Shown one piece after another: positions 58,592 to 64,000 of a DNA stretch of 64,000 nucleotides. How positions within the stretch are numbered: the first letter of the stretch is position 1; every line of letters begins with the position of its first letter. Below the pieces are notes generated by a model. It worked only from the letters and a program-made list of their open reading frames with translations. It was not told the origin of the DNA and did no database searches. The stretch is taken from contig JAENRU010000485.1 in assembly GCA_016647705.1 (NCBI GenBank), positions 1 through 64,000 of the forward strand, written 5' to 3'. The translations under genes and the position numbers were made by a program. The stretch is from Eucommia ulmoides (taxonomy: Eukaryota > Streptophyta > Magnoliopsida > Garryales > Eucommiaceae).

Positions 58592-59130
58592 TTAAGGCCC
58601 GTTTGGTAACCGTTTCTGCTCCCATCCCACGCAGTGGGATGAGAATTTTGTTTCCTTCTTGGGAGCAGAATCGCATTTGGTAACGATAATTTTATTTTTT
58701 TTTGTTTTGGGAACAGAATCGCGTTTGGTAACGATTTTATCCTAAAAATCAAGATTTTTTTTGTTGGGGCATGCACCATTTAGTCCCAAAATACAAAAGA
58801 AATTACCAATTACTCTCATCACTTTTTTTTTGCACCAATAACTCATTTTGTCTTTTTCTGACCAAAATACCTCTCATATGGATGTTGAATGTAACATTCA
58901 ACAACTGTGGGTGTTGAATGTAACATCAACTATTTATTTATTTTTTATATTTATTTTTTACTGATGTTATATTTTTCTAACCAATATACCCCTCATGTAG
59001 ATGTTGAATGTAACATCAATTTTTTTATTTTATTATGCTATCTTTTTCTGACCAAAATACCCCTCATGTGGATGTTGAATGTAACACTCAAAACCTGTGG
59101 GTGTTAAATGTAACATCAAATTTATTTATT

Positions 59131-59179
<49 letters not shown>

Positions 59180-59973
59180 TTTTCTGACCAATATATCCTT
59201 CATGTGGATATTGAATGTAACATCAATTTTTTTTTTTATAATATTATCTTTTTCTGACCAAAATACAACTCATGTGGATGTTGAATGTAACATTCAACTC
59301 CTGTGGATGTTAAATGTAACATCTATTGTTCTCTTATTTTTATATGCAGAGTAAAATTCATATGATATTACATTAAACACCTGTGGATGTTACATTCAAC
59401 ACCTGTAAATGTTGAATATAACATCAATTGTTCTCTTATTTTACGTCACGTTTGGTAACGATTTTAGGATTTATCCTAAAATCAAGATTTTTTTTTTTGG
59501 GAACATATAGAAAGTGACAAAAAGTAATAAAGTTTGGGGTAAAAATTGTAATTTATGGCGGCGGCGGCTGCTGGCGGCGATACACCAGTTTGACGACCTT
59601 CCTTATCGATGTGAACCTCACAGGAGGGCATTTCAGTAAACTCATTTCTCACCATTTTTGAAAACGGGACTAATAGGTGTAAGAAAAAGATGTTGATGGG
59701 ACTAATCGGTACAAAGAAAAGTCGATGAGAGTAGGTGGTAAATAATTTCTTTTTTTGGGATTAATAGGTAATTTTTCCTTTTTTTTTTGTTTGTTTTGGC
59801 TGGCGGCAACGACGGTGGTGGCCCTTTTAAATTTTTGGGAATGGGATGAGAATTTTTAGAAATAATTTTTTTTTTGTTTCTTAAACCTTAAGAAAAAATG
59901 GGCATAATTCCCATTTTGGAATGGAATGGGAATGAAAACAAAAAAATAGGAGTGGTTACCAAACGAGGGCTTA
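58592..59973. mobile_element. 1.38-kb DNA element inside RLP copy B, with an internal minisatellite
   Basis: The ends GGCCCGTTTGGTAACC (58,596) and, inverted, GCCCTCGTTTGGTAACC (ending 59,970) form short TIRs. TTA lies at both sides (58,592-58,594 and 59,971-59,973), which fits the 3-bp TTA target of PIF/Harbinger or Tourist elements; hAT is a less likely alternative. LRR coding sequence resumes on both sides. Inside, 58,860-59,430 holds five or six units with TTTCTGACCAAAATAC, CTCATGTGGATGTTGAATG and GTAACATCAA, plus an (ATT)n run. No transposase is present, so it is non-autonomous. Confidence 0.85.
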
Positions 59974-61002
59974 GTTTTCTCTGGTTACCTATCCAGGACG
60001 CCATGTCTCCAACAAGTTGTCTGAAAGATAGAGATACACAAGTTGGGTGAGGTTGGCAAATGAAGGAGGAATCTCTCCTGTTAGATGGTTAGACGAGAGG
60101 TCTACTTCTTCCAACTCGATCAGGTCACCAATGGTGGAGGGGATTGAGCCCGTGAAATTACAAGAACTGAAATTCAACACGTTCAAGGACTTGAGATTTC
60201 CAATTGAATTTGGTATCTTACCACTAAATCTCATGCCACCAAGTCCCAATTTTTTAAGGGGACTTCCTTGACGAAACTCCGACAAATAACTTGTGAGATT
60301 TTGATTGAACCGAACGCTAAGAGTCTACAACTTTGGAAGATGGAACACACCTGTTGGGAATTCGCCGTACAACTTACATTCTCTAAGCGAGAGAGACGTC
60401 AAAGATGACAAGTTTCCCAAAATATGAGGAATTTGGGAAGATATCTTAACCTGATGCAAAGATAACACTTTCAGGCCAATTGAATTCTGCACTAGGTTTA
60501 ACAAAATAGGGCTTTGAGTTACTTGGGAAAATATGGTTACCTGAGACAAAGAAAGCACTTTCAGGCTAGTCAAGTTATGAACCAGGTTCATTGGAGTTGG
60601 TCTTTCAAGTTTCAAGAGAAGTTCATTTGACAAGGGATCGAAATTCCCAGAAAGATCAAGAGTAACCAGCTTAGACAGCTTCGAGATTTCTTGAGGGACT
60701 TCACCTGAGAATATAGATCAGGATAGATTAAGACTGTTTAGACTCGAAAAACGACCAATTGCTGATGGGATTTCTGAGTAATTCAGGTGATTATCGGTGA
60801 GATTAAGTCTCTCGAGGTGAATAAGGTGGAAAAGGCTGCTACTGGAGTCGATGGATCCATAGAGAAGACTGCTATTGAGGTCAATGCCAATCACATGACC
60901 GGAGTATTCATCACACTCAACGCCATCCCAGGAGCAACAATTCCCCTCAAGCATCCATGAATCAACCTTAGGATATACAGAAGGATCGAGAGAAGCATAT
61001 TC

Positions 61003-61232
61003 ATTAATTTCAAAGCTTTTTTTATTTTTTTTGGTTTCTTAGGATATCCCCACACCACGGTAGACAGAGACTAATCCCTCGAGATACTATCAGGCGCCAG
61101 AAGTAGGACACCTCTCCCAATAGAGCACTTTCAATTCACAACTCCCTAATGTTCGATCACTGGAGGTGTTGTTTAAAGAGTCCAAGCCCTTTCCGCTTGG
61201 ACCCACTCATGTTGGTATTAATTTGAAAGCTT
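61003..61232 (-). mobile_element. ~200-bp SINE-like retroposon in RLP copy B with 16-bp target-site duplication
   Basis: The insert 61,019-61,216 is flanked by ATTAATTT(C/G)AAAGCTT (61,003-61,018 and 61,217-61,232, one mismatch). The T-rich run at its left edge is a 3' A-rich tail read from the minus strand, so it lies in the same sense as the RLP. Copy A (about 586-610) has the uninterrupted target, giving an empty site. The body starts CCAACATGAGTGGGTCCAAG (minus strand), contains a weak box-B-like GATCGAACATT and has no coding sequence. It breaks the coding region between FQIN and EYAS. Confidence 0.88.
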
Positions 61233-61369
61233 TGCTTGAACTGTAACAAGGCAAAACTCTCATCCTCACGGCATGGAGCCCGCACAAAAGAGGAAGAAAC
61301 AACTAGGATAACAAAATGAAAATGGGAGAGTAGAGGCACAAGCATCGAGGGACTCGAGGATGATCTCAT

Positions 61370-63882
61370 AGCGGCTATACTTTCTCTGAACTCCCTATTG
61401 GGTAGGTAGTTGGAATTGCTGATCTCAAAGCATTCTCATTCATTTACTTATATACTTTTTTACTCTGTGGGTTGGGGGGTGCAGGAAATGATAAGAAAGA
61501 GTTATTTTGCTTTGTTTTTTTGCTGGGATTGATATTGATAATTTAGATCAAGTCATTGCTTTGTTTTTTCTTCTGTGGCATTTTCACCTTGTTTTGTCAA
61601 TGACCTTCCTTTTGTCTTTTTCTTTTTGTTTGTTGTCATATAATTTCCTCATCGATGCAAATTTGGAGAACCTCCTAGACATTTTAAAGTATTTGCTGCG
61701 CAACTTCGTTTAAGTTTTCAAATTTTTAGTCAAGTTCGTTCTTCAACTAAGCGTGGTTTGTGCAAGTAACTTCGGATAGGAGGAGCGGAATAAAATCTTG
61801 CAAGCTTCGTTTTTGATTAATTGTTATTAGAGGTTTTTGCACTTTGCACCCCTGAAATTTCTTCTTAATTGTCATTTAGAAATCGGTTTTGAAATTGATT
61901 ATGATTTGATATTATATCTAATACTTGTAGTTTAGATTTAATAGATTGATTCACCTTAAATTAGTTAGACTAGGAATTGAATCTCGAAAGTAATCCATGC
62001 CGATTATATGGTCAATCAATCTTTTGCAGTAATTTTAGTTTATAGCCACAATTACTTCGTTACATGCAAAATTAGATATAAAGAAGAATATTAATAATGG
62101 GATAACCTAAGTACATGATCTTGAACGCTAACCCGATTTTTTTTTCATATTTACTTTATTATTTATTTATTTATTTATTTATTTTTGCAATTTCTTTATT
62201 TGAAAGATTGGAAGCAGTAGATAACTGCAATCCAATCTCTGTGGATTTGACATGGGATTAATTTGTGACTTTGTTTTTACTTTTATGGCATTTTTTCCAT
62301 TTGTTTTTTCTTAACTAGGACTTTGTTATCTATATATGTTGCAGGATTTGCACATGTATCTTCAAATCAAAGGAGTCAAATAACATCTTGTAAGCTTCTT
62401 CTTTTATGAAGTGTTATTATTATTATATTTTCTGAGGTTTTGACACCTCGTTTTCCTAAGTTTGACCAAAATCTCACTTTGGTCCTCATGGTTTCAGTTT
62501 GGACATATGACACCTTAAAGTTTCTTAATCATCCTACTACAATCCATGTCGTTATCCCCATTTACAATTTTAGACGAAAAACGTTCACATGCCATGAATC
62601 TGACTATTTTTAAGAGTTGTTTATGGGCAATTCCAGTCTTTCAATCCCTCCGATTCTCCTTAATGCCTAAATAATCAGAAATATACATTTAACATTATAT
62701 GAATGTGTGTGCATGTGTGTTTTGTAGAAAAAAATTAAACAGGAAATGAAGAGGTTGGAAATGCCCATGAAATTTCCTTGAAAATAGTTGGGTGTACTAC
62801 AGTTGACTGTTTTGGACCCGTATATTATGCGAGTCTAGAAAAAAATATATTAATATATATTTTTAATTTGAATATTTTGATATTATAATTTTGATTCTTG
62901 ATCTATATATAACAAAAAAATAAAGCATTTTTTAAAAGATAGTTTTTTTAGGGGTTCATTTGAAATTTATATAAATTACAGGAGGAGTGTATGAAGTTTT
63001 AAAGATTGTAATTGATTTTTTCTTAAAAATAAAAGAGATAATAATGTATATTTTTTTCTTAAAAATAAGTTCGTGTTGGTAAGATGCCTGGGCCATGTCG
63101 GACGGAATCCACGACTGTTGAACTCAACTTGATTGTTGAAAGTGGAGTTTCGGGAGAAAGAGAAGGGGAAGAAGAGGGCTAGAGGAATTGGCCGACTCAT
63201 CCTAAACTGTTGTTCAGAGCTGTGAAGGAACCCTGGACGTGGGGACTCTCTTGGGGTCTTTGCCCTAAGAAAATAGATGAAAACTGAAACTGTACCAACA
63301 CTAGCTTTCTTAGCGCATAATCGTACATATTTATATATCTGAATTGAAAATGGAATTTTCCCTTTATATCACATAAACATTAAAGTCCAAGTAAATATAT
63401 TTATCGTTTTTATTTTATAAAAATAATTTTAGAGTATTTCCTATTTTTAACCTAATTAGAAACTTATTTTTAAAAAAAGATTATGAATAGAAAATCATAT
63501 TAATATACATTGGTAATTTGTTAAATTACTGTTTTTTAAATTGATGAGATTTTCTTAATAAAAAGACAAATGGATTTGATGGAGTTTTCCTAATATCTGG
63601 GTATTTTGTTAAAATTAAGTGTTAGTTGCTTTTTACCCCCCTCTAGTTTGATCTTGTTTCATTTTGCCCCCTCTACTTTAAAAGCACACACTTTAGCCCT
63701 TTCTATTTCAAATAAATTTGAAAACATTTTTTTATTTTTTATTTTTAACTTACCTAAATTGCTAAAAATTAGTAAAATTAAATTTTCAAATAGAAAAAAC
63801 AATCATTTATTTTAATTTTTATTTTATTTTGATTTTATTAAAAATAGAAATAAAGAGAGAATTAGAGAGGAAAAAAAATGAT
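61370..63882. repeat. 5' flank of RLP copy B, second copy of 746-4592
   Basis: This aligns in direct orientation with 746-4592. Only the left arm of the MITE present at 2001-2498 remains (62,441 on). The region 2500-3560 of copy A is absent, and new AT-rich sequence occurs at 62,815-63,060. The SINE of copy A (4149) is missing here. No gene is supported; a 68-codon frame at 61,507-61,713 is in T-rich flank. Confidence 0.85.
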
Positions 63883-64000
63883 AGTTAAGGTATTTCAATT
63901 TTTTTTTTTGGGGGGGAATAAAATATGTTTTAATCCCATAGATTTTTAAAATAGAAGTTTACATAGTAAAAGAAGCACGAAATCTCCCGCCATCACAGAA
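63883..64000. other. End of window, AT-rich
   Basis: Beyond the duplicated block the sequence no longer resembles copy A. It holds a poly(T)-poly(G) run at about 63,900-63,917 and nothing recognisable. Confidence 0.4.

Larger units (their letters stand above)
56715..61369 (-). pseudogene. LRR receptor-like protein (RLP), copy B, full-length pseudogene
   Basis: The pieces, read from 61,369 downwards, follow the standard RLP order. Signal peptide and LRRNT are at 61,369-60,718 (CREDESFALLQFK, CCSWDGVEC). LRRs are at 60,633-59,989 and, beyond a transposon, 58,594-57,032 (for example SSNHLTGEIPPSFANLTQL, GNLKGVQLLNLSNNDL). A C-terminal transmembrane segment and short basic tail are at 56,963-56,715 (DWIFICMGCASGLVVRWIMG, ending RRGRMVRRKE). 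No kinase is present. Breaks: a ~200-bp SINE in the N-terminal cap, a TGA where copy A has Gln (about 60,717), stops near 60,325, 58,443 and 58,107, frameshifts near 57,890 and 57,060, and the 1.38-kb element at 58,595. RLPs of this type sense pathogen or self peptides with a co-receptor kinase; this copy cannot. Confidence 0.93.

Overview
This window looks like nuclear DNA of a flowering plant, most likely a eudicot. It is AT-rich, gene-poor and crowded with transposable-element debris. The protein families present (Cf-9-type LRR receptor-like proteins, an RTF1/VIP5-type Paf1-complex subunit, a plant GT32 glycosyltransferase, Mutator-like and Ty1/copia transposons, Au-type SINEs) are all plant families. 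I see no bacterial features and no recognisable viral genes. I cannot name the species.

Layout. (1) 1-4592: the N-terminal part of a minus-strand LRR receptor-like protein (RLP) gene, running off the left edge, plus its 5' flank. The same block recurs in direct orientation at 60,421-63,882. (2) 4.6-10.6 kb: AT-rich repeats, including a ~600-bp direct repeat pair and low-complexity gene-like tracts. (3) 10.6-12.74 kb: a GT32 glycosyltransferase gene (minus strand) with a ~180-bp tandem repeat at its 3' side and a 2.3-kb foldback element just upstream of its start. (4) 17.3-25.9 kb: three long solo LTRs of one family. One sits inside another, and two have exact 5-bp target-site duplications. 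(5) 27,643-38,997: an 11.36-kb Mutator-like element (MULE) with ~400-bp terminal inverted repeats. It carries a decayed MuDR transposase, a decayed plant-mobile-domain (PMD) gene and, convergent to them, two decayed small ORFs that look like copies of each other. A ~120-bp-arm hairpin lies between the converging units. (6) 41,891-43,837: an intact intronless RTF1/VIP5 reading frame (minus strand), with a possible 5'-UTR exon near 46.5 kb across a 2.57-kb intron. (7) 48.8-51.5 kb: GC-richer gene-like fragments, then a 1.6-kb minisatellite built on the palindrome GTTAACGTTAAC. (8) 52.3-54.5 kb: a composite retroposon (5S rRNA joined to an Au SINE inside one target-site duplication), a second Au-like fragment, and the 3' end of a copia element. 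(9) 56,715-61,369: a full-length RLP pseudogene broken by a 1.38-kb DNA element, a ~200-bp SINE and several stops and frameshifts, followed by the second copy of the RLP 5' flank.

Only two genes appear able to make full proteins: the glycosyltransferase (if a short intron is accepted) and RTF1/VIP5. The two RLP copies are remnants of a resistance-gene-like tandem cluster split by about 57 kb of other sequence. Comparing their flanks gives empty-site evidence for two SINE insertions. Points needing a database search are marked as inference.
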